Shown in pieces: positions 31,736-43,400 of a stretch of DNA of 64,000 bases. Each line of letters starts with the position of its first letter. The stretch's first letter is position 1. A program made the translations under genes and the position numbers. This DNA comes from Argopecten irradians (lineage: Eukaryota > Mollusca > Bivalvia > Pectinida > Pectinidae). The notes under the pieces were generated by a model. That model did no database searches. It saw only the letters and a list, made by a program, of their open reading frames with translations, and was not told the DNA's origin. Where the stretch lies: the NCBI RefSeq assembly GCF_041381155.1, contig NC_091142.1:29153963-29217962 (forward strand), given 5' to 3'.

Positions 31736-32706
31736 AAATTACTTTATTTAAAATATTACTTTATCAAATTATCCTGATGTCATTAATTCAAGATTATCCA
31801 TTTGACGCAACATTACGTGTTATTGTTGTTTTTCATAGAATTTGGAAAATGTAACATATTAATGTTTTATATTTATATATTACACTCTAGCTGATGTAAA
31901 TCATTGCTTTGAATTATTGCCACTTTTTTAAAAGAAATGTTTACATTTGAAATCGTATGGAAATGCTAAATCACTCATTGGTAATTAAACTTTATCAAAC
32001 AATGTTGGATTTTTTTTTCCTTGTTTTCTTTGCACTTTAAAGAATGTGACGATTGTGAGATGTTTCAGTTTAATTTGATTCGTAACGTCCTACTAGACAC
32101 ATCTCGTTTTGCCCGACACTGACTACCGACACAGACACCGATAAGAACTTCGAGGGGTTGTCTCGAAAGTCAAATTTCATCAAATGATAATTTTATACTT
32201 AAATTGAGTTTTCTATTTACAAATTCTAGTATTCAGGTGTTTTTTTTTATATTTTTGTAAATATATGACAATAATTTGCATAATCAAAATACCACATGTG
32301 AATATACATCCAGGTAAAAGTGTCCAATATACATCCAGGTAAACATCCAGGTAAAACTGTCCAAAAGGAAAATTTAAATCATCTTGATTTATCTGATGCT
32401 TTACATTTTTATAAAGACAACACACATTCTATGTATAAAATGACAATGTATTATCTCAGAAGCACTATGTGCTTAAAACTGTTACATGTGCGACTATAAG
32501 CATGCACTCTAACGCAATAAATGCATTAAAGGTGAGTACAGTATAAATTAAGCAGAAAATTCCTTTATTTGTCGGAACATCGTAAACACTTGGCCACACC
32601 GGTTTCAGTCTAGTCCCTCATTACGTGTACTTCTTCGCGAAAATATCACGTCAATTTCACGCTGTTGAACGCAAAAAATAAAAGTTTCATGTGAAACTAA
32701 ATGTAA

Positions 32707-32925
32707 GGGGCCGCACGGGCGAGTGATTAAGATGTCTCGACATATTACCACAAAACCCCTAGGTCGACAGTTCGAATCCCACATGGATCAGTTCTGAGGT
32801 ACTGGCCGCTGGCCTGTGTTTTATCTTTGGGTGATCCGGCTTTCCTCCACTAAAAAACCTGACGCATCCTTACATGACCCTGGCTGTTAATATGATGTTA
32901 AACTAATGAAACCAAAACCTAACAC
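32707..32925 (+). mobile_element. tRNA-derived SINE
   Basis: The head GGGGCCGCACGGGCGAGTG resembles a class II tRNA (A box GGCGAGTGATTAAG, B box AGTTCGAATCCC). It is followed by a conserved-looking block (GGGTGATCCGGCTTTCCTCC) also present in the SINE at 51330-51524. This two-part layout is that of bivalve tRNA-SINEs with a shared central domain, possibly of the Meta type; the family name is tentative. Confidence 0.8.
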
Positions 32926-33954
32926 ATAAGTGTTAACTTGTTTATTTCAAGGCCCAAGGGTTTGTGACTTTGTTATCTTGACTCGTATTACGAGTAAATT
33001 TCCGCTTTCCATATATAGCGTATTTCATGCATTCATTATGATAGCTAAAGGCACGAACATCGTATTTTAAAGCCATTTTCCTTAAATTCATCATTAAAAC
33101 AATACTACATGATACAGAAGGCGTACAATATTTCATGAAAGCAGACATACAATCTTATATACACAATGCTCAGGAAACTTGCAAAGGTTACCGGGACATC
33201 GTTGTCACCCAAGTAAGTACATAATATATAATGAACTATTTTAAAAATGTCGAATTTATTTCCCGATTTCTCGAAACAAACTCTAGACAAAAACGGACTT
33301 CAAGGTACACTACCTTTCCGAAAAAGTTTTTGATTTTTATAATGTGAATTTGATGTTGTGCCAGAAAAAACCTTAGGTTAACACATGAAAAAATAGCTCA
33401 AATAGACATGTGTAACATTGAGGACAATCCCTTTTACCACTGTACAGAATTTTGATAAGACCATGTTTAGATTAGAATAATCTTCTCTTTCATACAATCA
33501 GTTATTGAATATTCGATGTTGATGACACATAATTATGTACTTGATAGTAAAAGACAATAATCGTTCATATCTGTCTATCATATAAGCAAATTTATCGCCA
33601 TATTTATATCTAGACTTAATTGATTTTTCGTTGATTAGATTATGAATTTACACATCCATGCGTAAATAGATATTTCTTTAGTTCATTCTTCAAACTTAAA
33701 CAAGAAATGAGTAATTGCCTGCACGATATCAAGGGAGATTCAAAGCTAGCATGTGCACAAATTCGCATGAGAGAACCAGAAATTGTTCAAACCACTTTCC
33801 CCGAGCTGGATGATATAAAACAAAGGGGAAACCCGATACTTTCACTTGTAATTGCAAGTGACTATAAATTAGTGAGAAGAAAAGCTAAATCAATGTTTGC
33901 AAAACATATAGCGGTTGTAAATTACATCATGCATATACGGCATATTAAAGCGTG

Positions 33955-34092
33955 GAACGTCTTTCAGTTAGCATTCATATTCAATAAGAATGCCAACTGG
34001 ACAAAGGCAAAATTCATGAGGCGCTTCATGTTGGATTTGCCTCTGTCCAGTTGGCATTCATATTGGCTATAAATGCCAAATGAAAGACGTTC
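33955..34092. mobile_element. Foldback MITE, about 57-bp arms
   Basis: The left arm starts GAACGTCTTTCAGTTAGC and continues through GCCAACTGGACAAAGGCAAA; the right arm returns TTTGCCTCTGTCCAGTTGGC and ends TGAAAGACGTTC. The arms are imperfect inverted repeats. Confidence 0.8.
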
Positions 34093-34825
34093 AATACTTA
34101 TATTTACATTTGGTTACAGTTTTATGTTGACATACCAAGGGATTTGCGTCCATCATGAATTAATCTTTCGTTATCGTCAAGGATGGAACATCCGTTTGAA
34201 CAGCCGTTTTCCGTGATCGTGATCACGAGAATTGTGACGTCACAATGATAATGACGTTATAATAAGCGATTGAAATTCATAACTTATATGACTGCTAACT
34301 TCGCTTGGTAAAGTGACATATTGCAGAGAAAATGTAAATATAGGAAAGTAGTTTAACCATCACATATATCGTATGGTCATATTGTATACTTAACACTGAA
34401 CATAGAATAAAGACTCGTGTGGAGACAAAATGTTCAACTGTTGTAATTGTGCCAAAACATGGAGGGTTGTGTAAATGTACTGAACTTTGAAATTGATTGG
34501 AACGCCTCCATCTATGCCATATTTTCGTGACTTAATTTACAACCGTCATTTGCAAGAAATAGTCAAAAGGAATCGATGTATATGCTTTTGTAAAGTCATT
34601 AAGGAGTCAATGTAGTGATACCCCAGGTTAGGCCCAATGCATACACGCTTTTTATCACCTCAGTTATGTTCAATTTCATCTACAATGTAAGAAGTGATAG
34701 GCATCCAAATATCACTATCTTAAACGGGGGCTAATCACTTCGAAAGAGTTTACTGTAATTAAAATGATAATATCTAAAAAAAAAATTCTTTCAGGGTTTT
34801 TTTCTACACAGCATTACTTCTGACA

Positions 34826-35893
34826 ATGCCGATCGTTGTGATGCACTATACGTTGGAATCTAACCCAATCACTAACACGCCCAGAAAAGTTTTAGCTTAT
34901 ATCATGCAAATCCAAAAACGACTACAGTCTGTATATGTAAATGGTATAGAACCTGTAAGTGCGCCTGATGAATCCACCACAGGTAACAGACAAATACATA
35001 TACATTATTACAACCCACCGCCCTATCTAAGAAGATATAATGTAGTTCAGAGATGTCCTAAAAACTGCTCCATGTCCTATGGAAATGGACCGGATTATTA
35101 TGATAAGGATGCTGTGATATTCCATCGTCCTCTTCCGCACTCTTCGCCAGTAAAGAAGAGACCTGGGCAAATATGGGTTTTGGTTTGCAGAGAGCCGATG
35201 GCATATTACCCTAATCTCCGGGCGTGGAATAGCCTCTTTAATTGGACAGTTACCTACCGCAGGGACTCAGATATACCCAATTTGTATTGCCGCTTTGAAA
35301 AAAACCTCAACCATTCCACACGTATTTCTAACATGACATCAAAATTTAGTCGTGTCATTGACACAAACCGTTCTTCAAAGCGTAGGAAAAGGTTTGCGCT
35401 GTCAGCTTGGTTTGTGTCACATTGTCTGACGCATGGTAGAAGGGAAGATTACGTCGACTTACTGCAGAAATCACATCCTGTGGACGTATACGGAAAGTGT
35501 AGGCACGCAGTACCTTTGAACCGTACCGAAGGTTTCGCATTGTTGGATGAGAAATATAAATTCTACTTATCGTTTGAAAATTCTCTTTGTAAAGACTATG
35601 TAACAGAAAAGAGTTTTAATATTTACAGAATGAAACTTAATGTTATCCCTATCACTCGCGGTTTTCCTAATGTGTATTCTCTATACTTGCCCCCAGGATC
35701 ATACATAGACACAAATGACTTCAAAGACTCGGAACACTTGGGGCTGTATCTTAATGAGCTCGCCAAAAACCATACAAGATACCAGCAATATTTTCAATGG
35801 AGAAAGTATTACCAGGCAGATTTCGATGGTTACTATCAATTTTGTGAGCTGTGTATTCGATTACACGAGCCAAATGTTAATACAAAGTATTAG
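34826..35893 (+). CDS. Alpha-1,3-fucosyltransferase, GT10 family, main exon (355 aa)
   Basis: The product would be a Golgi type II membrane enzyme transferring fucose from GDP-fucose to N-acetylglucosamine or glucose of glycans. The GT10 signatures are all visible: WVLVCREPMAYYP (about residue 114), WTVTYRRDSDI (about 140), AWFVSHC (about 193) followed by YVDLL and VDVYGKC, then FYLSFENSLCKDYVTEKSF (about 248), the donor-binding motif, and PPGSYIDTNDF near 292. There are several NxS/T sites. The chosen ATG is the first in the open frame, but the frame continues upstream to an acceptor (TTTCAG, ending 34794) through hydrophobic codons (VFFYTALLLTMPIVV), so the anchor is cut by this start and the real N terminus probably lies on an upstream exon. 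AATAAA at about 35969 is a likely poly(A) signal. It is unrelated to the P450 genes on either side. The acceptor specificity cannot be told from sequence. Confidence 0.92.
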   Translation: MPIVVMHYTLESNPITNTPRKVLAYIMQIQKRLQSVYVNGIEPVSAPDESTTGNRQIHIHYYNPPPYLRRYNVVQRCPKNCSMSYGNGPDYYDKDAVIFHRPLPHSSPVKKRPGQIWVLVCREPMAYYPNLRAWNSLFNWTVTYRRDSDIPNLYCRFEKNLNHSTRISNMTSKFSRVIDTNRSSKRRKRFALSAWFVSHCLTHGRREDYVDLLQKSHPVDVYGKCRHAVPLNRTEGFALLDEKYKFYLSFENSLCKDYVTEKSFNIYRMKLNVIPITRGFPNVYSLYLPPGSYIDTNDFKDSEHLGLYLNELAKNHTRYQQYFQWRKYYQADFDGYYQFCELCIRLHEPNVNTKY

Positions 35894-36243
35894 AGGGTAT
35901 ATCGTGATATCGACCGATGGGTGTTCGGGTCATCTGAACTTACAACAATAACTTACCCAAAGGACATCAATAAACGACCCTAGAGTGAAATTTCTTCCAG
36001 CGGAAAAAATAATTTCCAACAGACATTTATGCCACGCTTTCATTAATTGCTGTCTAAGGTGTTAAATATTTTATTATGTCAAAGTCGACACAATGCCAGT
36101 AATTTGAATTATGATAAAATTATGCATAATGAAAAGATATTCAGGAAAATTTGCAGCAAGAATAGGACCAATGAAGGTCGCAAATTCACTCAGCAATTTT
36201 AGTTTGACAGGATAATTTACTTCGAAAAAATAGTGTGTCTGAC

Positions 36244-36430
36244 ATTCCGTCTTTGCATATTACAGAGTTAGCTCCCTTGCGGGTAGGTATCGATTGTTAC
36301 GTCATTGTTTTGTGAGCGCAATTCACGTCGTTTTCTCCGAAAAATATGACGTTACGCTCGCAAACACATGATGTCACAATCAATACCTACCCGCAAGTGC
36401 AGATAACTCTGTAATATGCGAATTCGGAAT
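36244..36430. mobile_element. Family Q palindromic MITE, well preserved
   Basis: This is one of the best copies. ATTCCGTCTTTGCATATTAC at the left is mirrored by GTAATATGCGAATTCGGAAT at the right, with GAGTTAGCTCCCTTGCGGG / CCCGCAAGTGCAGATAACTC inside. About 190 bp, no coding capacity, 350 bp downstream of the fucosyltransferase. Confidence 0.9.
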
Positions 36431-36886
36431 AGGCCTAACCTGTTGTTCAATCCAGTTGTTGATATATAATCGATCTATGTTTGTTGGCAATAAAATATTT
36501 TGAAATGAATATACACCAGCCTAATGTTATATGTGTTCGTTAACGGGGATTTAGGTTAGTTTAAAAATATTTTATTGTCAATACAAAAGACAAAAAGATC
36601 AGGCAAAAGTTATTACAACTTATAAAAAAAAATTCCTAACATACAATGTTATATACAACATTCAAGATTTTTAAGTATGAAATAAGATACTTAAAATAAT
36701 TCTGCCATTCACACTATACACTGGAAGAAAAAGTGATAGGCACTCTCACACCTATGACCACCGATATAATTCGGATTGTTGGTGAGGTTTACACGAAATA
36801 AGGCGATAAGACGTGATGCTTCTGTTCTAAACAATCATACTTTGTTAACATTTTACATCCACATAGTTTTTAATTCGATTTCAAGG

Positions 36887-38069
36887 TAAAAGTACGGTGG
36901 CTGATTTGTGCCATTTCGTCTTTTCGTCTTTTAGCCCCGAAAAGAAGAAAATTAACAAACCTTAATTTTCGTCTTTTCGTCTTCCGGTCCGGTGTGGAAG
37001 TCATTTTGAAATCTTTTTATCTTAATATTGACTTAATTGTTCAATATGGAAGCATCAAAGTAGTTTATGATAACAGTCGATTTGTTAAATTGATATTATT
37101 ACAAGTATCTTCATCAATAACTAAGATTAGAAGTTTCAAAACATAAGTCAACATGTATATTTGTACAGCAGTTACGTAGATTTCTCACACGTGGCATATG
37201 CCACGTGCCACTAACAGATTCATCATTCCGCAAATCTTTTAGCGTGATTGATACATTTTCTAAAATTCATTAATATCTTATTTTCTGTGTTCTAATCGCC
37301 CTATTTAGCAATTACGCTTATCAAAACATTGTCGTGTATATATGTTAGGACATGATGAACTTAAGATGCTAAACATAGTACTTACAGGAGTTGCCTCCCC
37401 TACACAACTACACAAAAAAAAGTTGTCGGCGGGTAATATTTGTAAGCGTTTGAACCACGGATCAACTTGTTAACAAATTATTTTTATGAAAGACAACTCG
37501 TGAATACTTTGAGTTTAAAGGAGGGACTTGTACCAAGAAATTGCTCAAATACAGTTAATTATAACAGTCAATCAGTAGGTACAATGTACTGTGTATTATT
37601 TGAAAAGACATTTTGAGACTTTTGACAACATACATGACATGTTGTTAATCATAATTATAATTTCTATCGTATATGAAAGATTACAAAGTATATCTGTAAT
37701 TTGTAATTTTTCGGAGCGAAAAGACGAAAAGACGAAATTTAAGGTTTGTTAATTTTCGTCTTTTCGGGGCAAAAAGACGAAATTAAAGGTTTGTTAATTT
37801 TCGTCTTTTCGTGGCGAAAAGACGAAAAGACGAGATTTTTGAAGCGAAAAGACGAAAATTAAAGGCGCTAATTAGCGTGCTTCACTTTCGTCTTTTCGTG
37901 TGATTGATTTTTCGTCTTTTCGCCGCGAAAAGACGAAATTTAAATTTGTTAATTTTCGTCTTTTCGGGGCGAAAAGACAAAGAGACGAGAATTAAGATAC
38001 TTAATTTTCGTCTTTTCGGGGCGAAAAGACGAAAAGACGAAATGGCATAAATCAGCCACCGTATAAAAG
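36887..38069. mobile_element. TACGGYGG element 1 with 6-bp target duplication and palindromic arrays
   Basis: The element itself spans 36893-38063 (1171 bp). Its ends are TACGGTGGCTGATTTGTGCC and the exact complement, flanked by TAAAAG on both sides (36887-36892, 38064-38069). Inside the ends lie repeated palindromes built from TTTCGTCTTTTCG and CGAAAAGACGAAA, one block at the left and several at the right; the middle is AT-rich with no open frame of note. It shares its design with the element at 56576-57854 but not its sequence beyond the first bases. Six-bp duplications are known for IS3EU and Dada DNA transposons; assignment to either is only a suggestion. Confidence 0.9.
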
Positions 38070-40450
38070 ACATTTTCGGTTGTTAACGAACATTTTGATG
38101 TAATGTATGAATCGGGCTATGGAAAACGATGGAAAGTAAATAATGAAATGTAAACAAAGTATCCGCGTCAAAGGTTGACAGATTCTGAATGAAAAATAAA
38201 GAGTTGTCTGAAATGGATTTGAAAATTTTGACCTTAATTTTCATGAAGATTTCTCATATGAAATTGATCTCAAAACCATTACCTACATTGTCATGATTTT
38301 TTTTCATGTCACTTTGAGCTGAAACTGACCTGAAGTTTTCTTTATGTGAATTTGAGCTTAATTTCAGGTAATTTTCGAATGAATTTTAGGTGAATCTCAG
38401 GTCAAGTAATTTTTTAGGCAAAATGCATTAAGATCTAGTTTCTGTTCCCTACACACTACAAATTTAACTGTTTGGAAAGTGGTAAAGGTCGAGAAATGTC
38501 CCTAGGTCTGATGTAAATCAGTTTCTTATTGGGTGTTCACAATCAGACTATGGATAATGTTTTCAGCATTAAATGTGTCTTGAGGCATACGATGAGCTAC
38601 TTGGAAAGACAGAAAATGCTATCGTAGTCAAATCTCAAGGTATATTTTAACATCCATAGTAGGTTTGAAAAAAAAGTGTATGCCGTGACAAATACTCATT
38701 TCAATTCTCTGCTATTGCACAATGCGTAAAAGTTGACAATTCTGAATGGTTTACCAGTTATTTTACAAAAGGGAGTCATGCTGAACTACAATTAAATATG
38801 CATTGTGTTCTTCGTGTGTTAAAGGGCATCCTGAATGTGTACGGAGGGGGTGAGGTTTTTTTTTTTTTTTTTTTTTTCACTTTAGTGCGAGTCAGTCGTT
38901 TATCTCGTACTGCATCGTCTAAAAATAGACATTAACATTGGTCACAAGATACTAAAACACATGTGATCAAATAATCCGTGTACCGGGACACATAAAAACG
39001 TCTCACTACCAAGGCGCACGTCTACCTTGTGTCACACACGTACAAGTACTTGTATATACGATCAGCTGACGACAGAAGTCTAGTGTCCAGTAACTCAAGG
39101 TACGTACACGTATACTATTATGTCAAATAGTAGAGAGATTGAATGATGTTTTACGTGTGCCACCTCTGACAGTAAATGATGTATTATAGGTATGCATGTT
39201 ATAAGGGAGCGCTTCTGAATGTACTTTCATCATAAGCATGTAAATGTACTTCAATATGAAGTAGAGCTTAGTGAGTACATGTATTTAACGTCAGGTTTCA
39301 TTCAAACACACATGTAATTACAGTGTACATGTACCAGTGTAAACAAATACACGTAGACACACACGTTATTTGGTTGAGATTGTACTATACACACACGTAA
39401 ATGTATGAGAATATTATTATGTATGTGTGTGACTGGTGTTATTATACACATATGTATGTATATATAACTGTTAATTACCAAATTTATCTGTCCATTCTGT
39501 CAATTATATTTGTATGCCTCCTCATGATGTTACACATATCCTATGTGTCTGAGTGTTAAAAATAAAATCTTGAAATCTTGAAATCATTTTTACAACCAAA
39601 CTACCTCTGTGTGACTACGTGCAGAAAAAGACCAATGTGGCCGCATATAATGTACATATAAACTACATGCACAAATTACTCTGTAGCTAATGTATTTAAT
39701 ATATTTAAAATATATAGTTTATGTAAGCTAGGGGCCCAAGGCAGGGAAATTACATGTAGTTTTAATTATGGCGCATCAGGACAATTTTTGTTTAAAAAAA
39801 AATTGAAAAAGAAGCAAATGCAAACAAAGCAAATATTATTATATTGTTTATACCAAAATGAACGTCAGGCTATGGTATTTCATCTCTGCGTTATCCAAAA
39901 GACCTTTTTATTATTGTACACAAAAACACGCCTTATTAACATTCCTTATACTGTACATATAGCTGATACATCCGTGCACAATCAGAGGTACATTGTATAT
40001 TACACATTTGAATTTTGGCCAGTTTTATCTGTAGGAATTCTGTGCGTAACAGCTACAATCACGTGTCAATTTGTATATGTCAAAATAACATATTCCGATT
40101 CCAATAAAGTAGTTATTTAAAACATGAACATGCTTAGAAGTATAACTAGTTCACATGAAGTAGAGTATTTGATTGCGTGTGGAATGGTGCTTTAATTCGA
40201 AATTGTTTACTTTCATTTTCCCTAATATGGCGTTCTGACAGTGTCATGTGCGCCTGAAAATGTTAATGAATTAATACCTTTATTTTGACATAGTGAACTT
40301 TTAGAATTTGTTTACAAACACGGAAATATCCCAAAAGTGTCACGTATCTGTAATTGTTTCTTCTCTATGATTTAATACAAAAGCAATAAAACTACCAAAC
40401 AGAATGGTAATTAAGATGACCCCTAATCCTAATTATATTTCATATTCAAG
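38070..40450. other. AT-rich intergenic region upstream of locus D
   Basis: It contains a T tract (about 38856-38877), a possible first exon of gene D (ending 39099) and otherwise no gene or repeat that I recognise. An open frame of 110 codons at 39788-40120 starts in an A-rich run and has a composition typical of AT-rich non-coding DNA. Confidence 0.5.
39055..39099 (+). promoter_or_regulatory. Candidate promoter and 5' non-coding exon of locus D
   Basis: TTGTATATACG (about 39049-39059) could serve as a TATA element. It is followed by CAGCTGACGACAG and AACTCAAG with a donor GTACGT at 39100, resembling the candidate first exon of gene C. Gene D has an acceptor (ATTCAAG, 40450) 11 nt before its ATG. 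Start site and left limit are not determined. Confidence 0.3.
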
Positions 40451-40461
40451 GTCAATGAGCC

Positions 40462-43400
40462 ATGGATTTCTCAGTGCTGGTACTGCTTACAATATTGGCA
40501 ATGTTACTTATACGGAAAGGAGGGAATTTCTTAAGAAAACATCGTATGAACAGTGCTCTATTTTCGTCTGAGAAAATTCTGTCGATTGGTAAACGTCATC
40601 CAATCTGGGGACATCTTCACCTTGTAAGTAATCGACGATCACACCTGTCTATATAAACCACACAATGGGCAGTCACACCTGTCTATATAGAACACACAAT
40701 GGACAGTCACACCTGTCTATATAGAACACACAATGGACAGTCACACCTGTCTGTATAGAACACACAATGGACGATCACATCTGTCTATATAGACCACACA
40801 ATGGACAGTCAAACCTGTCTATATAGAACAAATAATGGATAGTCAAACTTGTCAATATAGAACACACAATGGTTAATCAAACCTGTCTATATAAAACATA
40901 CAATAGACAGGCACACCTGTCTATATAGACCGCACAATGGACAGTCACACCTGTCTATATAGACCACACAATCGACAGTCACACCTGTCTATATAGACCA
41001 CACAATGGACAGTCACACCTGTCTATATAGAACACACAATGGACAGTCACACCTGTCTATATAGAACACACAATGGACGATCACACCTGTCTATATAGAA
41101 CACACAATGGACGATCACACCTGTCTATATAGAACACACAATGGACAGTCACACCTGTCTATATAGAACACACAATGGACGATCACACCTGTCTATATAG
41201 AACACACAATGGATAGTCACACCTGTCTATATGGAACACACAATCGACGATCACACCTGTCTATACAGAACACACAATGGAAGGTCACACCTGTCTATAT
41301 AGAACACACAACGGACGATCACACCTGTCTATATAGAACACACAACGGACGATCACACCTGTCTATATAGAACACACAATGGACGGTCACACCTATCTAT
41401 ATAGAACACACAATCGACAGTCACACCTGTCTATATAGACAACACAATGGATAGTCACACCTGTCTATATAGAACACACAATGGACAGTCACACCTGCCT
41501 ATATAGAACACACAATGGACAGTCACACCTGTCTATATAGACCACACAATGGACAGTCACACCTGTCTATATAGAACACACAATGGACAGTCACACCTGT
41601 CTATATAGAACACACAATGGACAGTCACACCTGTCTATATAGACCACACAATGGACAGTCACACCTGTCTATATAGAACACACAATGGACAGTCACACCT
41701 GTCTATATAGAACACACAATGGGCAGTCACACCTGTCTATATAGACCACACAATGTACAGTCAAGCCTGTCTATATAGAACACACAATGGACAGTCACAC
41801 CTGTCTATATAGAACACACAATTGACAGTCACACCTGTCTATATAGAACACACAACGGACAGTCACACCTGTCTATATAGAACACACAATGGACAGTCAC
41901 ACCTGCCTATATAGAACACACAATTGACAGTCACACCTGTCTATATAGACCACACAATGGACAGTCACACCTGTCTATATAGAACACACAATGGACAGTC
42001 ACACCTGTCTATATAGACCACACAATGGACAGTCACACCTGCCTATATAGAACACACAATGGACAGTCACACCTGTCTATATAGAACACACAATGGACAG
42101 TCACACCTGTCTATATAGACCACACAATGTACAGTCAAGCCTGTCTATATAGAACACACAATGGACAGTCACACCTGTCTATATAGAACACACAATGGAC
42201 AGTCACACCTGTCTATATAGAACACACAATGGACAGTCACACCTGTCTATATAGACCACACAATGGACAGTCACACACCTGTCTATATAGAACACACAAT
42301 GGACAGTCACACCTGTCTATATAGAACACACAATGGACAGTCACACCTGCCTATATAGACCACACAATGGACAGTCACACCTGTCTATATAGAACACACA
42401 ATGGACAGTCACACCTGTCTATATAGACCACACAATGGACAGTCACACCTGTCTATATAGACACACAATGGACGATCACACCTGTCTATATAGACCACAC
42501 AATGGACGATCACACCTGTCTATATAGACCACACAATGGACGATCACACCTGTCTATATAGAACACACAATGGACATCACATCTGTCTATATAGAACACA
42601 CAATGGACAGTCACATCTGTCTATATAGACACACAATGGACAGTCACACCTGTCTATATAGAACACACAATGGACAATCACACCTGTCTATATAGAACAC
42701 ACAATGGAGGCACACAGTCACACCTGTCTATATAGACCACACAATGGACAGTCACACCTGTCTATATAGAACACACAATGGACGATCACATCTGTCTATA
42801 TAGACCACACAATGGACGATCACACCTGTCTATATAGACCACACAATGGACGATCACACCTGTCTATATAGAACACACAATGGACGATCACATCTGTCTA
42901 TATAGAACACACAATGGACAGTCACATCTGTCTATATAGACCACACAATGGACAGTCACACCTGTCTATATAGACCACACAATGGACGATCACACCTGTC
43001 TATATAGAACACACAATGGACGATCACATCTGTCTATATAGAACACACAATGGACAGTCACATCTGTCTATATAGAACACACAATGGACAGTCAAACCTG
43101 TCTATATAGACCACATAATGTACAGTCAAACCTGTCTATATAGACCACACAATCGACAGTCACACCTGTCTATATAGAACACACAATGGACAGTCACACC
43201 TGTCTATATAGAACACACAATGGACATCACACCTGTCTATATAGACCACACAATGGACAGTCACACCTGTCTATATAGAACACACAATGGACAGTCACAC
43301 CTGTCTATATAGAACACACAATGGACAGTCAAACCTGTCTATATAGAACACACAATAGACAGTCACACCTGTCTATATAGAACACACAATGGACAGTCAC

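Larger units (their letters stand above)
31736..34794. other. Intergenic region between locus C and the fucosyltransferase
   Basis: It contains one tRNA-derived SINE (32707-32925), a single family T-like end near 33300 and a foldback element (33955-34092). An open frame of 121 codons (33707-34072) runs into the foldback element; its first 80 residues match nothing I recognise. Any upstream exon of the fucosyltransferase should be here but I could not identify one. Confidence 0.55.

Noticed and set aside
33707-34072. 121-codon open frame before the fucosyltransferase
   Set aside because: Its last third lies in a foldback element, no family resemblance is seen, and there is no evidence that it is an exon.
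39788-40120. 110-codon open frame upstream of gene D
   Set aside because: It starts in an A-rich run and has the residue composition of random AT-rich DNA; no motif and no splice link to gene D.
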